This document shows positions 11,427 to 22,724 of a stretch of DNA of 64,000 nucleotides, piece after piece. Each line of letters starts with the position of its first letter. Position 1 is the first letter of the stretch. The notes beneath the pieces were generated by a model, which did no database searches, was not told the DNA's origin, and was given only the letters and a program-made list of their open reading frames with translations. This DNA comes from Nelumbo lutea (Eukaryota; Streptophyta; Magnoliopsida; Proteales; Nelumbonaceae): positions 143,983,017 to 144,047,016 of the forward strand of contig JAKGHH010000001.1 in NCBI GenBank assembly GCA_022828595.1. The letters are read 5' to 3'. The translations under genes were made by a program, and so were the position numbers.

Positions 11427-13290
11427 ATGGACTCTTCCAGCAACACTAGAAAAAGTATAGAGATGAACGTCACTGAGGGGGAAGCTCAACAATCAACCTT
11501 CCCCCAAGGTCCTATGGTATGCATCGTCCAGTTTACTATTCCGCTTACACTGTCTGGAGTCCCGTCGCTATCTGTACCACAGAGCACCACGCAAGTGAGC
11601 ATCCCACTTCCCCTAGTGGTGGGCACGACTTTCTCTGAACCATCTGTGGTTTCCCCTGGAATCAGGCATTACCAACTCCATGACCACGTTCAGTGCGTCC
11701 ATACAATTCAGATCCAGATGCAACAGATCCAACAGTGTCAGCAATACTATCTGTACCAACAGTATCAGCACCAGTTCCCACCACTATAGCCGAACCAGCA
11801 GTTGATTCCACCCGGCACCCAGGGTTCCGTCAGGGCTAGAACCCGAATCGGCCTGGAACCAACCAAAACATCAACCAATCTTCCCATCGGGGTGAAGAGA
11901 CCTCACAAGTACCAATTCCTCCCAGGGGTTAGGTTTCGCCTCGTGGGAGGAGAGATGATCAACACACTCCTCCAGTCTCGCAAGGAAATTTCAGAAATAG
12001 GTCCGAGGATAGTCAGCCCAACAAGACCAATCCGCCTTGGCACACCCAGCAGGAAAATGACGGCTCACGAGCAGATAATAATCAGTTCGGAGTTTGAGGT
12101 GCGAACTCGAGGTCGCGAAGAGATAATAACCAGTTCAGAGTTCGAGGCGCAAACTCGAGGCAAGACCCCTCCGTCCCTCGCGGTAGCGAGTGCGAGCCCC
12201 ACAACCAAGAGAATCTAACAAGAAGGAACCTAGACCTACCTCGCGATAATGTCGAAATACCAGACTAGACTAAAGTTAGTAGTACCAACGTTGAGCCAGC
12301 GAAGAAGCAGCGGCGGCGGTGTCACAAGACACACCGCCCCTCGGCTATAAACAATTTGTCAATGAAGCCAGGCCAGCAAGAAGAGCAAGCCAAAGGAAAG
12401 GAAGAAGTGAGCTCGGTGGCTACGAAGACTACGCCTCCATTACTTTGCCGGTCATCCCCTTTGTCTCCCAAGCTCTTAGCAACTCCAATGCCAAAAGACT
12501 TCAAGGTGCCTTCGTTAGACAAGTATGATGAGTTGTTTGACCCCAACGATCATGTGGATTCTTTCCAATCTCAGATGCACCTAACTGGGGCTGATGAGTC
12601 TTGCATGTGTGTGGCTTTTTCCACTACATTTAGGGGTGTAGTCCGAACTTGGTATCAGAACCTCGCGCCGAGCTCCATAAAAAGATAGTCCCAGTTCGTC
12701 GACTTGTTTATGCACTTCATTACCAATATGAAGTGCTTGAAGTCGCAAGAAAGCCTTTTGAACGTGGTTCAGAGGGAGAAAGAATCAATTCAAAGCTATA
12801 TAAAGCACTTCAATGATACTTGCTTGTAGATACCAGACCTCGACCCAGCGGTATGACTCACCGCGACAAAGAAAGGAATTACCCATAAAGAGTTCAAGTG
12901 GCATGTGGTATCTAACAAACCAAAAGATATCACCGAATTTCTCAAGTTAGCAAATCAGTTCATCGGTACCGAGGAGGAGATCAACCAAAAGATCGACAAT
13001 CCACCGCCTGAAAAGAGGAAGAGAGAGAATGAAGGAACAAGCAATAGTGGGCAGAAAAATGAAGAAAAGCAAGTCCCCGAGCAGGGGAAGAAGCAAGTCA
13101 AGAAGTCGATCCCCCTCGCGCACCCGCAAGTCAGATCGGCGCTCTAGGACCCCACCTATGGAAAGAATAAGTACACACCTTTGAACGCCAAGCGATGAGA
13201 GATCATAATGACTATTAAGGACTCCTCCTTTGTCAAATGGCCTCCCAGGCTAAGGGGAGACCCGACAACAAGAAATCCGAATGTCTATTG
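11427..13290 (+). pseudogene. RE1 gag, degenerate
   Basis: Gag forms the particle and binds RNA. The start codon at 11427 (MDSSSNTRKS) aligns with MASSSNAG starts in RE2 and RE4. The first block has the conserved QFTIPL and PSLSVPQ segments and a Gln-rich stretch (about residues 90-115), then a stop at 11787. Later frames contain the core gag domain: VPSLDKYDELFDPNDHVDSF, then RTWYQNLAPSSIK, then EFKWHMV and EFLKLANQFI. Stops occur after SSIKR and elsewhere. The C-terminal knuckle region (NVYCH) is cut off abruptly and joined to RT at about 13290 by a deletion. Confidence 0.8.
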
Positions 13291-14680
13291 CCATTCCAGT
13301 TACAACCAGATTAAGATGGATCATGCTGACGAAGAGAATACCGCTTTCATAACTGAGCTCGGGTTATACTGTTACAAGGTCATGCCCTTCAGATTAAAAA
13401 ACGCTGGGGCAACATTCCATCGCCTTGCAAATAAGATTTTTGAGCCGTTAATCAGCAATAAAGTAGAATGTTATGTTGATGACATGGTTGTGAAGACCCT
13501 GTTTTCAAATTCTTTGTCGAATGATTAAAAAGATGTTTTTCAAATTTTACGAAGATATAACATGAAGTTGAATCCAAATAAATGCATCTTCGGTGTCACT
13601 TTAGGAAAATTTCTAGGCTATATAGTCAATCGATGTGGCATCGAGGCCAACCCAAACAAAATAAAAGCAATTGTAGATATGATACCACCCCGCAAAATAA
13701 AAGAGGTTCAAAGGCTCACTGGTCGGATAGCCACCATGAGTCGATTCATGTCCAAATCAGCAGACTGGTGCTTACCCTTTTTTAAAGCCATAAAAAAGAG
13801 ATTTCGAGTGGACTGAAGAATGCCAGCTTGCTTTTGATGAGCTGAAAAAGTACTTAGGTACCGCCCTAGTTTTAACTCGATCCGAAGAAGGGGACGTGTT
13901 AAAACTATACCTCTCTCTAAGCGATGAAGTGGTTAGTTCGGTACTGATCAAAGAAATAGATCGAGTTCAATGACCCATCTACTATGTTAACAAAAATTTG
14001 TAGGATGTAGAAACTAGATATCCGGAGATTAAGAAACTAGCATATACACTAATCATAGCAGCCTGAAAACTTCGTCCGTACTTCCAAGCCCATACTATCA
14101 TTGTTCTCACCAACAAACCAGGCAGATTCTGCTTAAGCTTGGGGTGTCTAGGAGATTAACGAAGTGGTCCATCAAGCTGAGCGAATATGACATCCGGTAT
14201 GAGCCTCGCCAGCAGTCAAAGCTCAGGTCCTGGCCAATTTTGTAGCTAAGTGCACGTTTAGCACAACGACCCCCGAGTTGACCAATCTCGCTCACACAAC
14301 GGGAGAATCATCCAGTGCGGCGCCAGTCCTAGTCAAAGTAGAACCGACCCGGGACGAGGATCTCTGGATCCTCCAGGTCAACGGCTCATCCAACCAGCAT
14401 GGAAGCGATGCAGGACTGATATTGTACGGCCCAAGCGAGGTGAATCTGGAGTATGCTCTTTGGTTTGGATTTGAGGCATCGAACAACGAGGCAGAATATG
14501 AAGCGTTGGTCGTCGAGCTAACCTTAGATAGATCCTCCGCAGCTTCGTCTCCAACTTTATCAGAAAAATTATGAGGTCCAAGAACGGTGAGGCCGACGCC
14601 TTGTCACGACTAGCTAGCATGAGCAGCAACACCATGCGAACTGTGTACATAGAGGACTTACCTCAGCCCATCATTCTCAA
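13291..14680 (+). pseudogene. RE1 RT and RNase H regions, degenerate
   Basis: The sequence resumes inside RT at YNQIKMDHADEENTAF, then ELGLYCYKVMPFRLKNAGAT and the YVDD catalytic motif (13472-13483), then KLNPNKCIFGVT, FLGYIV and the EVQRLTGRIATMSRF connection. The first RNase H follows with stops (13930-14220). The second RNase H (from about 14355) reads WILQVNGSSNQ, where relatives have WILHVDGSSN, so the first catalytic Asp is replaced by Asn. A deletion joins ELTLD to the downstream FVSNFIRKI block. Protease and the N-terminal RT are missing entirely. Confidence 0.8.
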
Positions 14681-14689
14681 GGGGGCAGA

Positions 14690-15952
14690 AGAGGTCGCTC
14701 CCGTATCACAAGCGGAACCGAGCTAGATTGACCCACTCATGAGTTATCTGCTCCACGGGACCCTACCTTCAAAATGTAATGCAACCCGAAGGGTAGAGCA
14801 CCAGTCAGCTAAGTGTGTCCTCATAGACGAACAACTGTACAAAAGATCATTCACGCTCCATTACTTGCGCTGCTTGCGACCCTCAAAAGCTGAGCATGTA
14901 CTTCGCGACACCCATGAAGGCTTGTGCGGTGGACACTTGGGGGGCAGAGCTCTCGCACAAAAAATGTTAAGGCAAGGCTATTATTGGCCCATGATGAAGG
15001 CAGATGCACTCGAGCTCGTCAAAAAGTGTGACAGGTGTTAGAGGCATGCCAACATTCACCATCAACCTGTTGCTGATTTGAAATACCTCACCAGCCTGTG
15101 GCTCTTTGTGCAGTGGGGAATCTACATCCTTAGTCATTTCCCACCAGCAACAGGGCAGAGGAGGTTATTGGTTCTAGCAGTAGATTATTTTACGAAGTGG
15201 GTGGAAGCCGAACCCTTGGTAACGATCATAGCCCGCAACATACAAAATTTATTTTGGAAAAGCATAGTATGCCGCTTCAGACTACCTCGAGTGCCGATAT
15301 CCAACAATGGGAAGCAGTTCGAAGATGTTAAGTTTCAAAACCAAAGTGCCGAGATGGGGATTCAACAAAACTTTACCTCGGTGCAAACCCCTAGGCGAAC
15401 GGGCAAGCAGAAGTAACTAACAGAGCGATACTTCGCAGATTGAAAGCTCGCTTAACTTAAGCCAAGGGATTGTGGGTGGATGAACTGCCCAATGTCCTTT
15501 GGGCCTACCGAACTACTATTAAGACTGCGATGGGTGAGACCCCTTTCAACCTCACATATGGCACCGAAGCGGTGATCCCAACGGAAATAGATGTGCCCAT
15601 ATTACGATTGGAGGCTTATGATGAGAAAACGAACGATGACGAACTCCGTACCAAGCTAGACCTTTTAGAGGAGGTACAAGTCCTAGATTACATTCGGACC
15701 GCAGCTTACCAACAAAGAGTAGCTCGGTACTTTAATGATTGGGTCAGAAAATGACACTTCCGTGTCGGCAACCTAATTCTTTGGAAGGTAATGGTACCTG
15801 AGCCCGGTGTAGGTAAGCTTGAACCGAATTGGGAAGGTTCATACTGAGTAAAACGGGTGTTCGGAGAAGGCACATATGAGCTCGAGACTTTGGAAGGGAA
15901 GTAAATACCTCGAGCATGGAATACCGATAACCTAAGAAGGTACTACTTATGA
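14690..15952 (+). pseudogene. RE1 integrase, degenerate
   Basis: Integrase inserts the cDNA into the genome. The HHCC zinc-binding region is visible (HEGLCGGHLGGRALAQK ... KKCDRC, about 14910-15040), interrupted by TAG where relatives have Gln. The catalytic core follows (VDYFTKWVEAEPL, FWKSIVCRFRLPRV), but the second Asp region reads ISNNGKQF where relatives have ISDN, and the QTEV region is frameshifted. The C-terminal part has PNVLWAYRTT, ETPFNLTYGTEAVIPTE and ends RRYYL with a stop at 15950-15952. There is no chromodomain. Confidence 0.8.
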
Positions 15953-16439
15953 ACTTGTGACTCTATGGCAAAATTTCTTTAAGTCCTAGTTGCTTCTTCG
16001 GCATAGGCAGACAAGTCCTGGTCGCCTCTTCGGCATAGGCAAACAAGTCCTAGTCACCTCTTTGGCATAGGTAGACAAGATAACCAACACTTAGGCAAGT
16101 GAGTAGCCCGTGCATAGACAGGTCGGATATGTACCCTACAGTGTCCGTCCACCTCGGCGTATAACGATACAAGGTTATTCCTACTTGAAGTCCAGTTCGT
16201 TAGCTCAGCACTTCGGGGATAACTAACACTTAGAAAAATTTTTATTCAAAAAAGATTTTGTTGTATTCACACGCGTGAGACTTTTTCGAAGTATAGTGTT
16301 TCATTAAAAAAAGTTTTGAGTACAAAAAAAAAAAAACAAAAACAACTACTTTAACCGTGTTCGGAAGCCCGAGATATACATCAAATATGGGGGGTCCAAG
16401 AAAAGAGGCATGTCTAAGCATCGGATCTGCCAAAATCCC

Positions 16440-16900
16440 CTCCAGCAGGTAGGTCAGTCTACATGCGGTCCTCCTCCACGTCATCTCGAACTGCCTCCCC
16501 TGACGGTCTCGCCTCGAGAATTTTGTCTTCACTTTGCCCCTTAGAGGAGTTAGGTTCCTCGTCGACTTCCTTCGCCATCTCAGAAGTTACGATGGACATG
16601 GAAATAGATCCGAAGTTGAGCTCGGGAAACTTTTGCCGCATCAACCACTTGCAAAGCTTGAAGCCTGACCAGTACAAGCTAGAGCCATACTCGACCTAGA
16701 GGTCATGGAACTCAGGGGACTCCTTGAATTCCTTGACGATGCGATCTCTCTCTTGAATCCGCGCCTCCTCGATGGCGGTGTGGAAGATCTTGGTGCACTC
16801 ATTGATCATCGCCTCGAGGTTCTCATTCTCCCGGAGGAGAGCCTCCTTCTCCTCTTTGAAAAGGTAATGGGTTCCTCGGCCCCCTATTTATAGTCCACCA
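16440..16900 (-). pseudogene. RE1 antisense accessory gene, truncated
   Basis: On the minus strand, convergent with pol, a frame encodes a Glu-rich coiled coil (NENLEAMINEC, AIEEARIQERDRIV) followed by the block SGFKLCKWLMRQKFPELN and an acidic tail. This matches the C-terminal parts of the antisense genes in RE2, RE3 and RE4. The TATAAATA promoter box (16885-16892) is retained, but the N-terminal domain and introns are missing: the promoter is fused almost directly to the coiled coil by a deletion of about 1.7 kb compared with RE3. One in-frame TAG lies before the SGFKL block. Confidence 0.7.
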
Positions 16901-17186
16901 CATTTGGCGATCAATGGTCGAGATCTGTACGATCCGATGGCTCCCAAGAAAACCAACTACACGCTACCCGAGGCCAAAATTGGTTGAGTGCGCTCTTTGG
17001 TGTTCACGGAGTTTATAAACAGTGTGACATCCGCGCGTGGCCGAGACACGACCTGGGTCATTTCATGGTTGAGTCAGATGGTTGAACAGGCCCAACCAAC
17101 GGTTCGCCCTCCAAGCCATCTAGAATTTGTGCCAAATCCACCTGGACTCACCATGAACTCCCCGCATCGGGTTAGGACCCCTGGCA

Positions 17187-17204
17187 TGAGGAGTGGAGGG
17201 CAAT
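17187..17204 (+). other. RE1 polypurine tract
   Basis: ATGAGGAGTGGAGGGCAAT directly precedes the 3' LTR. It is the purine-rich primer for plus-strand synthesis and aligns with the tracts of RE3 (GGAGTGGGGGACGAT) and RE4 (GGGAGTGGGGGGCAAT, minus strand). Confidence 0.75.
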
Positions 17205-17869
17205 TGATGAAGGGTGATTTGACACAACCTAGTAAGAAAGGGGACACGTAGGCGCGATCTGATCGAGGGGTGATAACTCGGCCAAGCGAACCCAGTTTGC
17301 AACATTCGGAGCTCGGGCACTCAGCCACCTCGGCCCAAAAAACCACTTCGGTGTAGAGGCACCTCGACACCCAATCCAGTTCGGGACCAAAGAATCGAAG
17401 TGCCAGTTCGGGGCTGGAGAGTTAAAATACCACATGATTGACTCCAAAGGCCTCCTTAACGAGCCCCGAATTTCTCGGGATCACAATGAGACTCGTTCTA
17501 GCTCCGCTCGAATTGGAGGTAAATGATAAACCTTATCAACATACTGCTCTCCTTCAAAAATGGAATAAACCTTATCTGCACAACCCGAAGATCTCGAAGA
17601 TCTTTCATAAGGCCCACGACTACTCCAGTATATAAAGTCATGAAACCTCAAGGCAAATGTACGTGTTATTATTTTACTCACTAGCACTCAAGCTCTCAAG
17701 CATTCAGCTCGCATTCACAACATAAGTATTGACTTAAGCATAAGAGCGACCTTGTCGGGTTAGCTACCCTAGGTTCTCTGATCCACTATTTTACAGATCG
17801 GTCCAGCTTGCCACCCAATTGGAGTTCAGATCGCCTTCCAGCTAGGCGTAGCCAGATCGCGCACCATCA
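17205..17869 (+). repeat. RE1 3' LTR
   Basis: 665 bp, beginning TGATGAAGGG and ending GCACCATCA, homologous along its length to 10693-11350. TATATAAAG lies at 17629-17637. Confidence 0.92.
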
Positions 17870-17888
17870 GTTTCCAAACGCAACCTAA

Positions 17889-18204
17889 GCTTCAAAGTAT
17901 ACATACATATTGGAGCATATTAAACATAATCAATTCCAATTGACTCTTAAAGTCAAAACTCCAAAGACACATCCAATTGGATTAAAATGTTATATATATA
18001 CATATACATACACATGCATATACATATGTATAGAGAGAGAGATTATAAGTTAAGTTAATAAATTAAAAGTTATTAATTTTAACTTTTTAATTTTTTTATT
18101 TAAAAAAATAAAGTAAATTCAAATTTATACCTATATATTAAAATGTAATGTGCCAAGTTGGCACTTTCCTACCTTTAACACTTTTAACACTCCTCAATAA
18201 ATAC

Positions 18205-18235
<31 letters not shown>

Positions 18236-18922
18236 CTTTTTCCCATTAACTCTTTTAATAATCTCTCCTCATTAATTATACCATTAATTCTCTCCTTCAA
18301 TAACTCATGCCACTAACTCTCTCTCATCTCCATTACTCCATTAAACTGTAATCCATTAATTTTATATATATATTTGTATTAAATCACAATTATCGCTTAT
18401 CAATAAATACTAATTATATTGAGATTGAGATATTCAATGATATATTATTGTGCTAAATAATCTACTTCCCTTTAAAATCATAATCCACTTATATTCCATT
18501 TGAAAATAATTAATTTAATTTACCATAACAAAAATAATTTAGTAAGCTACTTAAATAAAATAAAAGTAATTATTAATTATTGTTATTGATAAAAATATTT
18601 TATTAATAAAACAAAAAGAAGTTAATTAATAAAAGGAATAAGAAAAATTAAAAATGAATGTCAATTTATTAATTAAACTAATAACTAATTATCTAAAATT
18701 ATTAGTTTTGTAATTAAATTTTATTAACTTAAAACCAACTTAAGTTCCACTAAAAATAAAAATTTATATGGTTAATTAAATTTCATAAGAAATTTAAATT
18801 TAATAAAAACTTAATATAGTTTAATAAATTCAAATTTTAATATTTAAAAATTTAATAAACAATGTTAGTTTTAAACATAGTTTAATTATTTTAAAACCAA
18901 TTTAAATTCCATTTAAAAATAA
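17889..18922. other. AT-rich non-coding DNA with microsatellites
   Basis: No coding potential. Contains a TA/CA-rich tract near 17990-18030 and a (CT)n tract near 18208-18236. The rest is long A/T runs without recognisable element ends. Confidence 0.6.
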
Positions 18923-19391
18923 GGAAAATTATAAAAATCTCCTGAGGTTTTCTAACAATCTTATGAAACTCCCTAGTGTTTTGACCCCAACAAAAACCTC
19001 CCCCATTGTTTTGAAAAAAAAGGTGTAAATGCCTTCCTTTAATAAGCATTCCAATTAAAAAAAAAAATGTTGATGTAATGCATTGATTTTACTTCACTTC
19101 AGCCTTTTTTACATTTGTTCAAGAAAAGTAAGGAAAATTATTATTTGAAAGTTGTCTAGAAAAATAAATTAACAGAGGATAAAATTGAAACTTTGAGTTA
19201 TTTACAATAATGCATTAACAATGATAAGGGTACTTTGATAACTTCAATGTCTTTGCTACCAAAGAGCGCAGGGAAAGGAGGTATTTGCACTTTTTTCTTA
19301 AAACTATGGGGGAGGCCTTTGATAGGTCAAAGCACAAGGATGGTTTATAGAATTGTTATAAGGTGATGTTTTTTTTTTTTATAATTTTACC
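18923..19391. mobile_element. Mutator-like MITE
   Basis: The left end GGAAAATTATAAAAATC and the right end read inward (GGTAAAATTATAAAAAA) are inverted repeats, flanked by the exact 9-bp duplication TAAAAATAA (18914-18922 and 19392-19400). A 9-bp duplication is typical of Mutator-like elements. The inner halves also pair loosely (CTCCTGAGGTTTTCTAACAA against the segment near 19330-19360). There is no ORF. The AT-rich duplication makes chance agreement somewhat more likely than for a GC-mixed one. Confidence 0.6.
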
Positions 19392-19400
19392 TAAAAATAA

Positions 19401-20448
19401 TACAAAAATAATTATAAACCAAAAAATTAATAAAAATTAGCATTACCATACCAAAAAAAAATAGAGAATAAGAATTTAACTACTATCACTAAATTCTTTG
19501 TGATTGGATAAATGTAACTAGTTAAATCTAAATTTGATACAGATGTAATATATCAAATTTTGTATCACATTCAGATTTGAAGTTTCAATAACCCAATCAG
19601 ATTTGGATGTGGCTAAATCTGATAATATGCAACCTGAGTACAATTCTACCACCAAAAGACTCCAAATATAAAAAGAAGAAGATCAATAAATTACGTATTC
19701 ATAACAATCATTCACAGACCTCTCTAACTTGATATTCGTTTGATTTTGTTTTGTTTAAATAATAGTCGTTTGATTTAAATTTTAAACATACACCAACCCG
19801 TATTTAATTATTATAAATTATCTAATTCTGCATTTAATTCTTACCATATCAATGCAGTAAAACTTCCCTCTTAACCTCGTATTTAATACTTACATTCAAC
19901 AAATTAACTCTCTCTCTCTCTCTCTCTCATTTTAATCTCTCTTTTTACTCTCTAATCTCATATTACCCTTTTAATATTGAATAGTTAATGCTCATTTGCA
20001 TTGCATATCATAATTTCAGAATCCAAATAAAAACCTATTAAATTCATCAATTTAAGTGTCCACAATGAAATTCAAAATCCATAACAGGAATCGAAATGGT
20101 CTATTCCCCCTATCCCCCACATTTTTTGGTTCAGATATGAATTGAAATTAGCTGAGATGGATTCTCATTCCCAAGAGATGGGCAAATGCCATTCCACTAG
20201 GAATGGAAATGGAATTACAAATCTGCTTGATCAAACAATTAGAGTTGGAATAGATCATTCTAATTTTAATTCCAAACCCTTATGACCAGGAGACCCTAAA
20301 TTCTATATTTCATTTTCATTATTAAAGGCATAGAACCATCTTGTCATGCCGTTGGTATTTAAACAAGTAATAGGCAACGGCTAAGGGCCTACATATTCTT
20401 TTGGTTTACAGTTGGAATTGAAATCGAAATAAAAATCAAAATCCTTTG
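19401..20448. other. AT-rich non-coding DNA
   Basis: No gene found. Contains a (TC)n microsatellite near 19905-19929 and GGAATGGAAATGGAATT-type sequence near 20200 that may be MITE-derived. The last five bases, CTTTG (20444-20448), are the 5' half of the expected RE2 target duplication. Confidence 0.5.
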
Positions 20449-21064
20449 TGATGAAGGAAGATTTGGCCTGACCTCACAATTATGCGACACGTGGCAAAAA
20501 CAATAGCTCGACAAAAAAGCAAGCCTAAGGCGTGAACACCAAGGGGACACCAGCACACCGAACTCCCTACTGGGGGCCCGAACTCACCCTTGGCCCAAAA
20601 CCAAAAAGTAATCCGAACTGGCCTATCTTCAGTTCGGGATATACCTCGCCGAACTTGCCAACCTCGCAACAGCTCGGGATATACCTCGCCGAACTGGCCA
20701 ACCTTGTAACAGTTCGGGGTAATCATACCCGGTTAGAGAGACGGTTAGGCAGTGACGGTTCTGTCCTAGCAGAAAGGACGACGGCCGAATTGACAAGCGC
20801 AAGGGTAATCATACCCGACCTGACAAGGGCCTCGGAGCGAGTGCGCGAGTGATTATAAGAGCCCCCTGCCCCCAACAAACAAGGTATGCAAAACTTTGCG
20901 CTATCTGGTTTTATCTTGCTTTTGAAGGATTCTAACTTAAGCTTTGAAGCCGTTACACCGGGTTCTCCCCGGAGCTTCCTCATATCCTCCGTTTCATGTT
21001 CCCTGCTATTCAGTTCAAAAGCAAGGTCGTTGACAGCTAAGACCGGTCGGATCGCGCATCATCA
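20449..21064 (+). repeat. RE2 5' LTR
   Basis: 616 bp from TGATGAAGGAAG to CGCGCATCATCA. A TATAAGAG motif near 20854 is a likely core promoter. The PBS ATTGGCATCATCTGTGGGAA follows at 21065; its middle differs from RE4 (GGCGCCGT against GGCATCAT). No matching 3' LTR is present in the window. Confidence 0.85.
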
Positions 21065-21145
21065 ATTGGCATCATCTGTGGGAACACTTCAAAAATCCTC
21101 CCTCCAAACTTCCATAACCACTTTTCTTCAAAAAACCCAACACTC

Positions 21146-22723
21146 ATGGCCTCCTCCAGCAACGCCGGACGTGGCACGGAGACAAACACCACCGGGGAAC
21201 AACTTCAAGTCCCCGTGGTGTGCGTTGGACAGTTAACCATCCCCCTTTCGGTGGATGGGATCCCCAGCTTGAACGCGCCACAAGCAGTGGCGCCCGTAAA
21301 CCTTCCTACCACAAGCATCCCATTTCCTCCCCTATTGAGACAACCTTTACTGAACCGACTGTCGTCCCCCTGGCAGCTAGCCAAAACCGGTTGGACGACC
21401 TGATGCAGTGCATGCAGGCAATGCAAGCCCAAATGCAACAGTTCCAGCAGCACCAGCTTCACCAGCATCAAGTGTTGCACAACATCTCCCAGTATCACTA
21501 TCAACAGCAGTTCCCCCAACTGCCACTGAACCAACCACTACTTCCACCTCGCCACCCCGCTCCGAGGCCGGTCAAGGCCTCCCCACAGGATGGATGCCCC
21601 ACCAGGGAAAGGCCTCTTGGCCCCAGAACCCCCCTAACAGCCAAGCCTCGTCCCCAGGCCGAAGAGAGAAAAAAATCATCCCCACCTCGCAGCTCGCAGG
21701 CGGGTCGGGAACCTCGCCCGCGAGATCGGCACCTCGGTGCTCCAAGCCTGAGTCGCCGACGAAGTCGCCGAACCGCCACCCGTGTCTTGTCAGAGCTCAG
21801 AGGCAAAGAAGAGACGAGCTCGGACGAGGTTGGAGCTGCCTCGATTCTCTCGGTTCCTTCCCCCCTCACATCAGAACTACTGGCGGTCCCCTTACCCAGA
21901 CTTTTCAAGTTCCCACCTCTGGACAAGTACGACGGGTCCTTCGACCCCAACGACCACGTTGACGCTTTCTAGTCCCAAATGCACATCACTAGGGCCAGCG
22001 AATCGTGCATGTGTGTGGCCTTCACCACCACCCTCAGGGGGTAGCCCGCACTTGGTATAGGAATCTGGCCCCCGGGTCGATAAAGTGTTGGGCCCAGTTC
22101 GTGCAGGTCTTCACCGCACACTCTGTCACCAGCCAACGGTGCCCCAGAACAGAGGAAAGCATCTTCGGAGTAGTCCAAAGGGAAGGAGAATCCATCCGGG
22201 GCTACATCAAGCGATTCAACGAAGCATGCTTGCAGATACCGTGGTTGGACCCCGCGGTGCAGCTCGCGGCGGCCAAAAGAGGGGTAACGCACAAAGAATT
22301 CAAATGGCACATGGTAGCTAACCAGCCCACAACCGTGGCCGAATTCCTCAAGCTCGCGGACAAGTTCATGAGGACAGAGGAAAAAATCAACCAACGAACC
22401 GAAGGCGGGAACGAGAAAAGAAAGAGGGAAGGCGAGCTCCCCAACCCAGTCGACAGGAAAAACCTGGCCCGGGAGCCAAAGCCGAACCAGTCGTTCCGAG
22501 CTCCCCTAGTAGTTCAGACGGATTACACGCCGTTAAACACAAGGCGGACCGAGATCTTAATGACGATCAAGGACGCCCCATACGTGAAGTGGCCACCTCG
22601 CCTAAAGGGAAATCCGAACGAGAGAAATAAGAATTTGTATTGTAGTTTCCATAGAGACCATGGTCATAGTACTGAGCAGTGTAATAACCTCCAGGACGAG
22701 ATAAAGGGGCTCATCCGTCGCTG
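21146..22723 (+). pseudogene. RE2 gag, near full length with frameshifts
   Basis: The start at 21146 (MASSSNAGRG) matches RE4. Blocks in order: VCVGQLTIPLSVDGIPSL; a frameshift near 21320; QNRLDDLMQCMQAM and a Gln/His-rich stretch; a Pro/Arg-rich linker; FPPLDKYDGSFDPNDHVDAF; a TAG where RE4 has CAG; RTWYRNLAPGSIK; the gag core EESIFGVVQREGESIRGYIK; then EFKWHMVANQPTTVAEFLKL. It ends with the zinc knuckle YCSFHRDHGHSTEQC, spacing C-X2-H-X4-H-X4-C, a variant of the usual CCHC box. The frame closes at 22722-22724. Confidence 0.85.
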
Positions 22724-22724
22724 A

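Larger units (their letters stand above)
10693..17869 (+). mobile_element. RE1: Tat-lineage Ty3/gypsy LTR retrotransposon, defective
   Basis: A 7,177-bp element with LTRs at both ends, a PBS, degenerate gag-pol in sense and an accessory-gene remnant in antisense. It is flanked by the exact 5-bp duplication GTTTC (10688-10692 and 17870-17874). Two RNase H regions, a TGGCGC-type PBS and the lack of a chromodomain place it in the Tat group of non-chromovirus Ty3/gypsy elements. Internal deletions removed protease and the N-terminal half of RT, the middle of the second RNase H and most of the antisense gene. Many in-frame stops are present, so it cannot be autonomous. Confidence 0.9.
10340..17885. 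mobile_element. PIF/Harbinger-like MITE split by RE1
   Basis: The left end (10340, GGCTGCGTTTAAAAAGGATG) and the right end (17885, read inward GGTTGCGTTTGGAAACAATG) are inverted repeats flanked by TAA on both sides (10337-10339 and 17886-17888). Removing RE1 and one GTTTC duplication leaves a 364-bp element made of 10340-10692 and 17875-17885. The size, TIR and 3-bp TAA duplication fit a Tourist/PIF-type MITE. It has no coding capacity. A related end lies at 31934-31993. Confidence 0.75.
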
